Below, one piece after another: positions 45,493-56,699 of a DNA stretch of 64,000 nucleotides. The number at the start of each line of letters is the position of its first letter. The first letter of the stretch is position 1. Source of the stretch: Ricinus communis (Eukaryota; Streptophyta; Magnoliopsida; Malpighiales; Euphorbiaceae). The stretch is taken from positions 11,808,489-11,872,488 of the forward strand of contig NC_063259.1 in NCBI RefSeq assembly GCF_019578655.1. Reading direction: 5' to 3'. The position numbers and the translations under genes are program-made. The notes below the pieces were generated by a model. That model saw only the letters and a program-made list of their open reading frames with translations, was not told where the DNA came from and made no database searches.

Positions 45493-45963
45493 TCTTTATA
45501 TGCTCATCAGTCCATGCAGGGGGGTTTTTCTTTAATCTATCATGGAGGGGCTTTGCTAGACAGTTCAAATTCGGATAAAAATCCATCACATAATTTAAAC
45601 TGCCAAGGAATCTTTGCAATTGAGTTTTTTCTAAAATTTTGTTTGGAAATTTTGAAGTGAAGTTTAGAGACCTTTCAATGGGGGTGATAGTTCCCCGGGA
45701 GATATAGTGGCCAAGAAATCTAATTTTTGTTTGGAATAAAGATATCTTGGACTTTGAAACTACTAGACCATTTTTCTTAATAACATAGAAAAATGTCTCC
45801 AAATGTTTGAAATATTGCTCTAGAGAATTTGAAAATATCAACATATCATCGATATAGACAATGCAAAACTTTGAATAAGGATTGAAAATGTCATTCATGA
45901 TTTTTTAAAATTTAGAAGGAGCATTTTTTAATCCAAAAGGCATTACGTTCCATTCGTACTGGC
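45493..45963 (-). pseudogene. Endogenous caulimovirid: inverted reverse-transcriptase fragment
   Basis: The reverse complement of this piece matches 41900-42370 of the plus-strand RT, including the YIDD box (YIDDMLIF here) and GHYIS motif, in a 136-codon frame (45898-45488). The codon that is TAG at 41904 in the plus copy is CAG here. Its ends are sharp. It marks a rearrangement before or during integration. Confidence 0.85.
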
Positions 45964-46775
45964 CAAAAGACCCTGCATATTCCACATGCACCATACAAAG
46001 AATCTTCCACCCTTCAGATTGGGGAATGGATTTACATTCATCAAGATCTTTTCCAATTTCCCTCCAAAGAACCTAACTATCAAGCCTAAACACTTCTTTC
46101 AACTATTGGGATTACCAACAAGCTTGGTTTAATACCTTTCTTCTTCAAAACGAAGGACAAAGTCATTCTTGGCATTTCTACTTCGACACAAGCTCAATCC
46201 AAACTTCAAAGATCCTATATTGGTTTAAACAATGGTGGAATTTTTATGGCAATGTTCCTGAGACCATAATTCCAGAAGTTCTACCTCTGTTTAATCTATT
46301 CAAAGCGCACTATAAACCAAACAAAATAGAAAGTCGTTTTCCCCCTTTACTTCTATTTTGTTCAAACTTTTTTCTACCCTAGGTATGTGTATGGTATTTC
46401 CATTTCAACCAAGCAGCAGATGGAGAAATCATCCTTGCCTGAAGATTCAAAGTCAAATGGTGGGATAAATTTAACCACCAAGAAAAATTATCTCTAAAGA
46501 TGGTACACAGTTTTCTTTCAAAGAATAGCTTCTTGCCACCTCCGAAAGAACATACCACTTTCCTGGCACAGAAGTCCGTCATCATTCCAAAGCTAGCGGC
46601 AGCTCAAACAGAAGAAGATTTCTTACAATTGATCAAACAGTTGTCAAAAACCGCCTCTTCCAAAGGAAAATCTAAAGCTTCATCTTCCTCTTCTAGCACC
46701 AGCTCAACAACAATAGATCTAGATGGCGACTCAAACGAAGATGACTGTTTTGGGATATTCAAGCCCATCAAATAA
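45964..46775 (+). pseudogene. Endogenous caulimovirid second ORF, copy 2 (3' part)
   Basis: Closely matches 44070-44880. The last stretch (46500-46772) keeps the Ser-rich tail and ends DCFGIFKPIK plus a TAA, a few codons beyond the stop in copy 1. Upstream frames are broken. The function is unknown. Confidence 0.7.
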
Positions 46776-47382
46776 CATCTCTGTAAACCCCTTGGGTTGA
46801 AAACCAGAATGGCAGCCTAAGATATTTTTATAATGGGTCAAATGCCCAATAAAAAAAAGTCATTTAAAAGAAAAGACAAAAGACTCTGCACCTTTATTTT
46901 TTTTAAAGGTAAAAGATTTCTCAAGCGTGGCAGACAACTTCTGCAAAAGTCATGGAGCCTCTCACTCCATTATTAAAAGCATCCAAAAGACGTGGTGCCC
47001 CTCATTCCACTATGAAGAGCATCCAAAGCATCAATTATGAGGCTTGAAGGCTGAAGACCTCTATAAGTAGAGGAGTTTTCCAAAGAAGAAGGCAGACTGA
47101 AAAATACCAAGAAACTCTTGTATTCTTCAAGTCATACCATTAGAAATATAGTGAGAAAAGAGAGTGAGCGTAAGAGTGAGAAAACCATTTTCCTCTTGTA
47201 TTCATCAACTCTTATAAGTTATATTTCTTTTATTCAAAGCTTTTATTTCAAAATTTGTATATTTGTTCATCTATTAATAAAATTTATCATCTTATCTTTC
47301 ATTTCTTTTAAGATTTACAAGTGTATGCTCTGTGCTTGCCTCGTCTGAGGATCCTGCACAATAAAAACTTGTTAGTCTCTAC
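46776..47382 (+). promoter_or_regulatory. Endogenous caulimovirid promoter/leader unit 3, ending at the LTR junction
   Basis: Same layout as unit 2. The TATA box here is TATAAGTA at 47062-47069. The viral sequence ends at GTTAGTCTCTAC (47382), where other copies continue to the tRNA-Met primer site about 12 nt later. Element A LTR sequence follows. Confidence 0.75.
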
Positions 47383-50016
47383 CTATAAGTGTGTGTATAT
47401 ATATATATGTATGTATAAATTAAATACTATATTTGAGAGTTATGGAAGAATTTGTAAAAGGGTATTTTGTAAAAGAATTATTGGGGAAAAAGGCATTTTA
47501 TTTAGCTAATGGTATTAAATTTTAATTGGAAAATATTTAGCAAATTGATTAATTAAATTAATTGTGTGTTAGGACTAAATTGGAAATTTCTTTTGGAATA
47601 AGGTTTAAGAGTATAATTTTATTATTATGGAGTTTTAATGAAAATTTGTATGTTTGGTATTTTTGTAATTAAATATGTCGGCAAGGATTTTTTGGTAATT
47701 TTACTTTTAAAAGCAAGGGCAAATATGTAATTGTATATTTTCAATAATTCTAATTTGGCCCAAATTAAATTGTTAGGGGTTTAATTGAAAAGCTAAGAAA
47801 ACTTTAAGGGTTAATTAGAAATTTTGCTAGATGATATTGTTGTAATTAAAGAAAATTGAGGGACCAAATGGTAAGAAAGAAAAGTTCAGTGACCCTTTTT
47901 CGATGTAGAGAAGAAAGAAAGGAAAGGGAGAAGAGGGGGTCGTGGCGCTGGGAGAGAGAGAGAGAGGAGGAAGGGAGGGCGTCGGCCTCTGGTGGTAGGC
48001 CGTAGGGAGCTGTTGGCCGGCCAATTGGGTTCTTGTTGGAGGCGTGGCGGCGTGATGCCAAGCAAGAGAGGCCTTGATGGCGGCTCTGGATGCCATTAAG
48101 GCGTTCACGGTAGTCGGGTGTGATCGACTCCCCTCGACTTAGGCTTCATTTTGGCAGCAGCGGCGACGCAAATGGTGGCCAGAGTTGGATGTTCGCGGTG
48201 GAGAGAGAAAGTGGGTGGCAGCTGCATTTTCTAGCTTTTCCGGTAAGCTCCAGCGAGGGATGGATGATCGGAGGACATATCCGGACTCTCCTCAGCTCAA
48301 GCTTTCCAATGGCACCGGTTTCGTGGCGATGGGACCCCATTTAAAAATCGACGGCCAAGATCGTTCATAAATCTCTCTAGATGATCGAGGATCGGATCAG
48401 AAGATCGGAAGTGGGGATCATCATCAACGTGTTGTTTCGAGTTCGTTGGTGCGTTCGGATTGTCGATCGGACTCCGGCGGCTAGAGGCGAGTCGACCGAG
48501 CGATCAAGCGTCTCGGTAATTTTCTCTGGCCTGTTGATTTTAGAATTCTTTGGTAAATTATATGTTTATTGAATTGTGTTGAGCATTAGAGATATTGTGT
48601 GTTAAAATAATTATTTGTCGGACTGCCTACCTTTGGTCGTGTTTTGTGATGTGTGGCAGAGTCGGAAAAAATAGTGAAGTCTTGGGGACCCGACTCCCGT
48701 TAAAATGAATTATTGAATATTTGAAGTATTTTCTGGCAGGTCCTGAACCCATTTTATAGGGGTGAATGTCTGTATTGTAGGGGAGGTTCTGCCGAATTTT
48801 CAGTAGAATTTACCCGAGTCGAGATTTTTTTTAGACAGTCAGTCCTAGGAATCCAGACCTAGGGTTAATTGTCAACTGTTTCAGCGTTATTGATTAATTA
48901 TTTTCTATGATTAGATAATCCGTCAGCTCGGCTCGCTTCACCCGAGGCATCAGAGTAGAGCTAGGAGGTCGTCAAAGCTGTGAGTTAAAGTCATATATCT
49001 GTTATGCATGTGTCATGCGCAAATTTTAAATAACTATTGTGATTAATTGATTTCAAGTTAAATTATTCATTTAATTACTATTCATATATATTATACTCTT
49101 TGATTACTAATCATATATATCATGTTCTTCATCATTGAATTTAATATTACCTGATGACTTGGGATGGGACGGCAGTAAACATACTATTTTGATGAGTCCA
49201 CCGGTATAAATCCGAGATTGATAGAAAAAGGATAAAATGGTAAATTTAAAAAGGTAAATTTAGGACTTGCCCTGGTCGAGCATCGTCTTTGGGCTTAGTA
49301 GAATGTGTTTGCCAGTGTAAAGGTCCCTGGTTGTGCATTGCTTTCTGGGCGTCGGCTTATTTGGAAACCTAAGTGACCAGACTAGAGTTAAGGACCCTGG
49401 TCGAGCTTCGCTCTCTGGGCACCAGTTCTGTTAGAATGAGAGAGAGAGTCAAGATATTTAGTGTTGGGATTAGGGTTCTGCTGAGGTTCTCCGTCCCGTA
49501 ATATATGAAAATTATCTTATTTAAGCATGGCATGACATGTTTATTTTTACATGACTTATTATTTATTTCAAATTAAATAAATGTGCTATGGAAGTGTTGT
49601 AAATGTTCTTTTTTTGGATATATGATTTTAACTCACTCTTGAGACTGACAGTCTCAATTTTACTGTTTTCAGATTTGTGATTGTTAACCTTCCCGCAGCT
49701 CTTATCTAGCAACCCGACTTTTTCATCATCGGGTGATGTATTTAATTTGGTATGTTTGACTAGTAAAATTTTAGATTCTCCGCAGTTGAAATAACAGACT
49801 TATCAGTTGTAAATTATTGTAGTTTTGGGTCTTGCCTAATTCTTCTGGCAAACCGAATTAAATATATAGAATGTAATGGTTAAGAAATTGTGACATCAGT
49901 GATATTAGATGAGATGTAATTAAGTTAGTGAGTGTTAGGCTTACTACGGGATTCGGTGGCCTTACGCCTGTCCATTCCCTAGTGCAGGTCACGGGCCCAC
50001 AGATCGGGTCTTGAGA
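47383..50016 (+). repeat. Element A 3' LTR, right fragment
   Basis: Resumes as a TA-rich run (TATATATATGTATG) followed by TAAATTAAATACTATATTTGAG, matching 25020 onward of the 5' LTR. About 20-25 bp of LTR are missing at the junction. It contains the same GC-rich block, hairpin repeats (49262-49425) and T-rich CAG (49680-49682), and ends TCTTGAGA. Confidence 0.85.
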
Positions 50017-51352
50017 TGATTGCTTGAATACAGGTGTGGCGCCTAGAGCTCGGCCTGCCGATACGTTCTCAACCTATCAGCATCTCTCGAGCTTTCCCCT
50101 GTCTAAGCCGCTAGGGCTCGAGCAGGAGCGTCTCATTAGAGTGGGCATAGGTCCATGTGCACCGCATGTAAATAAACTCTTTAGTTACGAGAAAAAACAT
50201 GTTAGTTTGACTTATGAAATTAAAGTTCGGTTATTTACCTTTATATTTTCATATTTATGGTGATTGACTTGAGGACGGCTGCTCTTGGGACCCCTACATG
50301 ATGTCCGCTCCGGATATTGAGCATAGGAGGATACTTCTCGTAGGTCCTGCTTGCCAGGTATGGTACTTAGGCAAGTGGATTTACGATTAGTAGAGAGGGT
50401 CGAATTGTCGATTAGTGCATATGTCACCAACTCTATCTATGTTTTAGATGACTGACCTCACTAGAAAGGAGCTAGCGGAATGCCTCGAGGGCTATGACGA
50501 CCTTGAAGATCTCACTATTAGGCCATGGAGGATTGATAGACGTCTTTTATGACCCATCTACTAGGATCTGTGCCTCTAGACAGGGATACCATCGCTCAAA
50601 TACTTCCTCACTATTCTTACTTTACACAATTATAATTATATGGTTTTCTAAACATTATTCATGTATTATAGCTTTCGTGTCCTAGTGCTCCTCCGATCTT
50701 CGAGTCAGAAGAGGCGCGGCCAGCTCGCGTCCTAAGGCCACTTATTTATAGTTCATCGACAATCGCTGCTTCCGAGGCACCTCCCACAGTTATGTCAAAT
50801 GTGATCCCTGGCAGTATCCCATTCCTTCAAGATCCGATCGTGTCATACTGGAGCCCTTCTGGTACGGTGGACTATCGGCTGGCCCTATAGTCGAGCCTTC
50901 CTTTAGAGTTTACTCGAGCAGTTGCACGCATGTGAGTTGACTTCCCTTTTTTGCTTTACACTACTTTACTTCCTAAAACATTAGTAATACATATACACAT
51001 GTAATTATACGTAATCAAATAGACCATTTTGAGCATATACACCAACTCATTATGGCTGCTAGGAGGCAGTTATTCATCATCGGCGAAGACTAGAGGGTAA
51101 GTGAATAAAACATATAAAAAAAAATGTATAGAATGTATGCATGTTATGTTATGAAATGCAATGTCTAATCCTTTAGGTTTCCTTTTTTTTTTTTGCACAA
51201 GGTCCATGAGGACTTACATGGATAGATGGATGTCCACCAACAGTAGATTGAGACATTGGCGCTCCAATTGTTTGCTCTTCAGACTCAAGGTCTGGAAGCT
51301 GATTCTGACGAGAGGATGGATGACTCGGGAGAGGACCCCGATGACTTTTGAT
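50017..51352 (+). pseudogene. Plant mobile domain gene remnant, 3' part
   Basis: After element A, a TTGAATACAG acceptor-like site (about 50034) precedes a segment translating to VWRLELGLPI, like the W-E--P/RP region that follows the ALAYLY block in PMDs. Farther on (50280-50390) W-DPYMMSAPDIEHRRILLVGPACQVWYLG fits the later PMD core, with stops. The end (51280-51350) reads as an acidic tail (DSDERMDDSGEDPDDF, stop) in one frame. It is decayed and intron-containing in appearance. Linkage to the 5' part rests on order and orientation. Confidence 0.5.
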
Positions 51353-51699
51353 TAGATTAACTTCTTTTAATGCTTTTGAGCACTATCTTATACTAATATT
51401 CATCATCAAACTTTATTTTAGCTATATAACTCTAAACATTGAATATTATAAACATTTTGAGCACATTGAATGTATGTCTAAAAATGCCATATATATAGCT
51501 TTCATAAGTGAAGGAATTAAAAAAATGCATCAAAAGGGTTCAAAAATAGGTTTCGACACCGGATGATATCACACAACCGGTCGACTATGGAGCTGAGTCG
51601 ATAAGCTCTACAGTTGTAGAGTCTAAATCCACCATTGATTTTGAGCCTATTTATACACATGCACCACCTTGAACTTTCCTAAAAGCGATTCCTTCATCT

Positions 51700-53110
51700 T
51701 TAGCTAAAAAACCATGACTCAAAGAACCATAAAATCCCCAAAACCCTTTTCAAAACCTTTATTAGCGATGAGTGGATCAAACTTGGAAATTTTTATCTTT
51801 CTTCTTTCAAGGCATTGCATCACATCAAGCTTGATTATAGATTTCTCCATTCAACAGTTAACTTTTGCTGCTTGGAAGATCATGTCTTCTGCTTCAATGG
51901 GCAAGAACTATATCAAATGGTTGAAGAATTCTCTGCTATTCTTGGAAGCCCCAATAATTCCACACATCTGATTGCCTTGATAGGACTAGATGACCATTTT
52001 CTTAGTAAACTAGTAGAGTTGTTCAACATGCTCCCAGTTAAGGTACTTTCCCATTTTGCTGGTGAATAGATCATTGCACTTCTCTAATTTCCCACTGCAG
52101 TAAGAAGGAAAGAGGTATACCCATTTTGGGTTAGGATGGTGAGCTTTTGCCTCCATGTGCAATTTTTGCTGATTTCTCCTCAATGATGGGGAGATATACA
52201 GATTGTTGGCATTATTGACCAAATAGAGCACAGGGCTAATCTAGTTCTAGAAATTTTAACTAAAACCATTATTGGGTTAGACATGTACAAAACGCATCAA
52301 CGGTTTGCTGGCAGCCTCATTCTTTTACATGTATGCAACCAAATCTCCTTTTCTTTTTCTCTTTAATGCTTTAACTTTTGCCTAAGCCGCCCTTTTGAAT
52401 TTTTGTTTTAACAGGCTTTTGTTTTAATTTTTATCTAAGCTGCCGTTTCGGGTTTTCAACTTAGCAAACTCTATTTATGCCTAAGTTCCCCTTTTGAGTT
52501 TTCAACTTAGCTTTCCTTTTTCTTTATTTATTCTTTTCTCTTTTTTTCTTTCTCTTTTCTCTTTTTGTAGATTGGTTGCACGAGAAGCTTCAGATACTGA
52601 CCATCCTGAGGGACATCGATAAATATGAGCTAAAGGATGTGCAAGTTCACTCTATTGATGTGCCTCAAGGTAACAAGAACTGGATTTCTTGGATTAAGGG
52701 TATTATGAACACACTCATCCGCTGCACCTGCCCTTGGTGGAAGATCTGGCACTCTTTGCATATGGCAGTTGCGTCCTTTTGCCTAGGCCACGAGCATCTA
52801 CCTTATAAACACCTTCTAAGCTCTATCGCCAACATGGATAGAAGCAACTGATCCTAGAATACCCTCTTGACTTTAAAGGTTTCCCACTAAGGTAGGAATT
52901 TTTGGACAAGATTGAGAGGATGTGCCCTACCATATCATAGAGCACAACATTAATGTTCAAGGCGACTTAACCATAGATGAAAATTTCAAGGCTTGGGTTC
53001 GGCTTCATACCACCACTTGCACTTTGATTTGCAAGGTTTAAGAGGACTCGAGAGCTAGTTGCTGAATCTAGAAATGCAAGTGCTAAGAGTAGAAAATAGA
53101 GATGCTCGTA
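51700..53110 (+). pseudogene. DUF7745-like retroelement/gene remnant
   Basis: An ATG at 51714 opens one frame. From 51815 another frame carries LDYRFLHST, ELYQMVEEFSAILGS and KLVELFNMLPVK. A degenerate stretch with LHVQFLLISPQ and QRFAGSLILLHV follows near 52150-52330. This order resembles plant DUF7745 proteins, which are often transposon-associated. A second exon-like part (52570-52850) follows a T-rich TTTTTGTAG and contains WLHEKLQILT and CPWWKIWHS. Stops occur throughout. The identification comes from remembered family patterns. Confidence 0.5.
52360..52520 (+). repeat. CTAAG...CTTAG spacer repeats, first cluster
   Basis: Three to four degenerate units of the form TTTTGCCTAAGC-(C/T-rich)-GGGTTTTCAACTTAGC, each able to pair CTAAG with CTTAG. 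They lie in the T-rich, intron-like stretch before the second DUF7745-like exon. Single units recur near 53340 and 57650. Confidence 0.7.
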
Positions 53111-53119
53111 TCATAAGAT

Positions 53120-54180
53120 CTATAGATTTTGCTTAGGATTTAGTTTTGCTTTTCCTTTTAATAGTGTATAAAGTAATAAACTAATATATGCATGTCTAAT
53201 AAAAAACTCTAAAAATTTTATTTAATTAGTAAAGGCTCAAATGGGTACGTTTTTCTTTCTCATGATACAACTCTTGTTATTAGCAAATCCTTTTGAATTT
53301 TCAAGCTAAACATTTTCTCTCTTTATTGCCTTAATTTTTGCCTGACCAGCTGTGGGTGGCAGTTTTAGGCGCACATCCAAGTGTCTCTAGCGACCACGGC
53401 ACTATAAGGCTTTTCAACCTAACAGGAACATGCTAACTAATCACAGAGACTAGCGCAGAGATGGGAGTCGACACCCGGATAATTCTCTAAGACACCTTTT
53501 CCTATTAAGTGGCGCTTCTCGATTCCATAAGGAAGCTTCGTAACATTGAGAGATGGATTCGTAAGCCAACTTCCTTATTTGTGCATCTTTGTCTTTTATT
53601 TTATTGTTTAATAGGTTATTCCTTATAAATGCGACAATTGTATTTCTACAAACATCTATTACATGTGAAGTCCTCCTAAGTCTAACCCATTTTATTTAAG
53701 CCCAACCTTGTTTATTTTGTTAGCCTATTTAACTATTTGATTATGTACAAATGCACATATAGTCTAGCCTAATTACAAGTTATGCTTTGATTACCAGCCT
53801 TTTAACCTAAATAGACTACAGTTTATGTTTAGACCCAATTGGAAGATCTTATTTTAATGTGATCCATTAGTTAATTAAAAGCATGGCAAAAACCTCACTA
53901 AGTCTGTATGAATTTTAGTTTAAGCCCAATTTACTATCTTGTTAACCTAACGGACTACAATTTTCATGCTAGGTCCAATTTTAAGGCTTAATGACTATAT
54001 GTCTAGTTTTAATTAGGCAATCAAATAGCAGATATTTGACATACAACTAAAATACAGTGAAAATAAAGTGCAGGAAAATTAAATCTAGCTACTACAACCT
54101 TCCTACAACTAAAAATCAAAAGAAAAGTGCATAACTAAGTTACAGTTTATAAAAATTATCAAAAATTGTATAAAAATATG
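53120..54180. other. No gene seen; AT-rich repeat-like DNA
   Basis: Contains one CTTAG-type unit (about 53330-53360) and AT-rich sequence. No coding pattern was recognised. Confidence 0.6.
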
Positions 54181-56420
54181 AAAATATGGCCAAAATTGGT
54201 GCAGAGCCGATCGACTTAATGCATAGCCTAATCGGCATTGCACAGAGCTGATCGACTCTAGGGCTTAGTCATGGTCGATTTTGCATTTTTCCTCCATTTC
54301 TCTCCCTTATAAGTGGATTTCACATGCATAAGAGGAAAAAAATCAATTAAAACTCGAGAAATGAAGCAATGATCATAACAAAACAAATCAAATTAAGCCA
54401 AAAATCATAAAAATAATATAAACCCTAGAAAACAAAAAAGAAATAATAAAAGGTAAATAAAACTTCACATGGCAGATCATAGTTTCAATCATGCAACCCT
54501 AGAAATTCAATATAATCATATAATAAAAAAAATAAATCTAATATATCACCCTAATTATTCCAATCATCATATTCAAAACCCAATAGAAAACATATTATCA
54601 AATTCAAAACTCAACATGTACATATTATCATATTCAAAATCCAGCATATGCATAAACATTATGAAAACATATAAAACGATTAAAATCCTAGATTTGATCA
54701 TAAAAGTCATATAAACATTTGAAATCAATCCTAACATGTTTCTGACATTATAAAATAAAAGAAAAGGGAAGAAGATGCTGATAATTCTAGATTTTGGTTG
54801 TCACATAGTTTATTGATATGCAAGTCTTTAGAGACGATAAGGTGATTGAATCAAAGATTGGATGAGAATTCAATGTTCTTTTGGGCTTGAATTTTTTTTT
54901 TGTTGGTTCAAAGAAAAAGAAACTTTCCTAATCTTGTCCTTTTTAAGTGACTTTGCTCTTCAATTATCAAAAATCCTCTATTCTTAAAATGAATATAGGT
55001 CTTTTAGTCATAGTAGCTAATAGCCTATGATCGATTTAGCCAACCCTAAACCTAGGTCATTCTTTTCTATTTATAGAAGTAGGTTTTTAAGAAACCCTAG
55101 ATGTATTAGATAAATACCAATAATTAATTAAATCCTTTAATTTTTTTTTTCAAATATTCAATTAAATGAATATGCATTTAAATTTCAATTGAATTTAAAT
55201 AGTTATCAATGAAATTCAATAATTATCATTAAACATTCTTTCAACAACCTTATTTTATTAAATTTGGCATTTTTAAGTCAAAATATATGTAAAACGACAT
55301 TGAAATTAGGAAATAAGCCAGTCGGTACTGTGTATAGCTGATTTGGCTCTATGCTAAGTCGATCAACTCTGTGAACAACTGTTCGACTGTACAAAGAGCC
55401 GATTAGCCTAAGGGGTAAAAAAAGTTTTAAAAACGTTTACATTTTAGTCCCTCAACTTGTAAAAGCTATCGTTTCATCTCTCAGACTTAATTTTTTTTGC
55501 CATTAGGTCCAAATTGATTCTAGAAAAGCAATTTTGGTTCAATTATTCTTAATCTTAACTAGGATTTACCCGTCCTTAACCTCTCAAGACTCGAGAAAGG
55601 TAGTGACTTTCATCATCGAATTTTCCGTACTTCCTTCGATATCTGGATCTGGAAAATGGATGCTGACAACTGCCTTTGGTTTGTCGAGATTTATGCAAAT
55701 GAACTTTAAATAAATCGAGATAAAATATAAATATCAAGGATACAACAAAAGGATATGAATGTAAGTTGTAGAAGCCATGCCCTATAAGCCCGAGCTGGTG
55801 TCAGATTTTCGACTTTGATTTAGACGCCATGTTACTTGATTAAAGGACCACGCCTGATTGGTTGAAGGACCATGCCTGATTTAGTTTAGGACTACGCCTG
55901 CTTGATTGAAGGACTACGCTTACTTGATTGAAAGGACTATACATGCTTTGATTTTGAGAATTATGCCTGCTTTGATTTGGAGGACTACGCTCGCTGATTT
56001 GGGGAACCACACTGGATGATTTAAGGACCACGCTCGATGATTTATGGAATGTCCTTGAAGAATTGGGAACCACGCCTGTTGATTTTGGCACGCTCGATGA
56101 TTTGGAAACCACGCCCGATGATTTAGGGACCGTGCCCTCTAATTTGGAGAACCACGCCTGATGATTTGGGAACTGTGCTTGTTGATTTTAGGAACTACGC
56201 CCAATGATTGGGGAATCATGCCTGTCTGATTTGGAAACCACCCCTATCTAATATGGGAACCATGGTCAATGATTTATACTTGCAGAGACTTCCCTCTAGC
56301 TTCTTGATCACTTTTTTTTTGCTTCGGAATGCAATTATATTGTAATTTCTTCTTCAAGTTATGATTTGGTAAATTCTCCTACTTCTAGGTGTCAAACTGA
56401 AAATTTTCGCTTTGGGATGA
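54180..56420 (+). repeat. Interspersed repeat family R, copy 2 (LTR-like)
   Basis: Collinear with 21570-23340: GCCGATCGACT motifs (about 54210 and 55320-55400), the TTGGTTCAATTATTC block, TTTTCCGTA, TCGAGATTTAT, GCCATGCCCTATAAGC, the minisatellite and GAGACTTCCCTCTAGCTTCTTGATCA. Identity is too low for a recent pair. It could be the far LTR of a very large element whose near LTR is copy 1, but borders are unclear. Confidence 0.6.
55820..56271 (+). repeat. Minisatellite, 21-24-bp unit, about 20 copies
   Basis: Units of GATTTGGGGAACCACGCC plus a short variable tail (YGATG/YGYTTG). Unit lengths are mostly 21-24 bp. Same family as 23092-23245. Confidence 0.9.
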
Positions 56421-56699
56421 AGAATAGTGATCTTCCCATTTTGGATCTTCTAATTTAAGGAGTGAATTGGTTATCCAGTTCGGGATCTCCTGCTACGAGA
56501 AGTATACTTAATCTTCAAAACTTGAACTGATTCTCTACTTCGAGGAGTAAACTTGAGTGTAGATCGAGAATTTTCTTTTCTTCACTTTCTTGTTACAAGT
56601 CAGTAGTATATATACAAGAGTACAAAGATTACATCAAGTAAAAAGTAATGAGGGTGCATGCTATGTATGACATGTAATGCTTTTCCAAAAATCATTCTT

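Larger units (their letters stand above)
29561..47382. mobile_element. Rearranged endogenous caulimovirid (florendovirus-like) cluster, host to element B
   Basis: Fragments encode, in total, a movement protein-like region, coat protein-like region with CCHC knuckle, aspartic protease, reverse transcriptase, RNase H and a second ORF. They also carry tRNA-Met primer sites and TATA-containing promoter/leader units. There is no integrase and no LTR, and the domain order is that of Caulimoviridae (pararetroviruses). The two-ORF layout resembles florendoviruses. Fragments lie in both orientations and every coding segment has stops, frameshifts or truncation, so this is an old, inactive endogenous copy. 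Confidence 0.85.
24769..50016 (+). mobile_element. Element A: non-autonomous Tekay-like LTR retrotransposon (LARD-like), containing nested insertions
   Basis: 5' LTR 24769-27662, interior 27663-29334, and a 3' LTR split into 29335-29560 and 47383-50016 by the viral cluster. LTRs start TGTAATACCC / TGTACTACCC and end TCATGACA / TCTTGAGA. The flanks TAATT (24764-24768) and TGATT (50017-50021) are a candidate target duplication with one mismatch. The tRNA-Met primer site and TGTAAYACCC start fit the Tekay/Del chromovirus lineage. The interior lacks gag and pol, so movement needed proteins from another element. Confidence 0.85.

Noticed and set aside
47395..47420. TA repeat considered as a separate microsatellite
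   Set aside because: It is part of the element A LTR (compare 25014-25030) and marks the viral junction; not an independent feature.
55820..56271. Regular short repeats that might suggest a CRISPR-like array
   Set aside because: The units are directly adjacent with no unique spacers, and this is a plant nuclear genome; it is a minisatellite.
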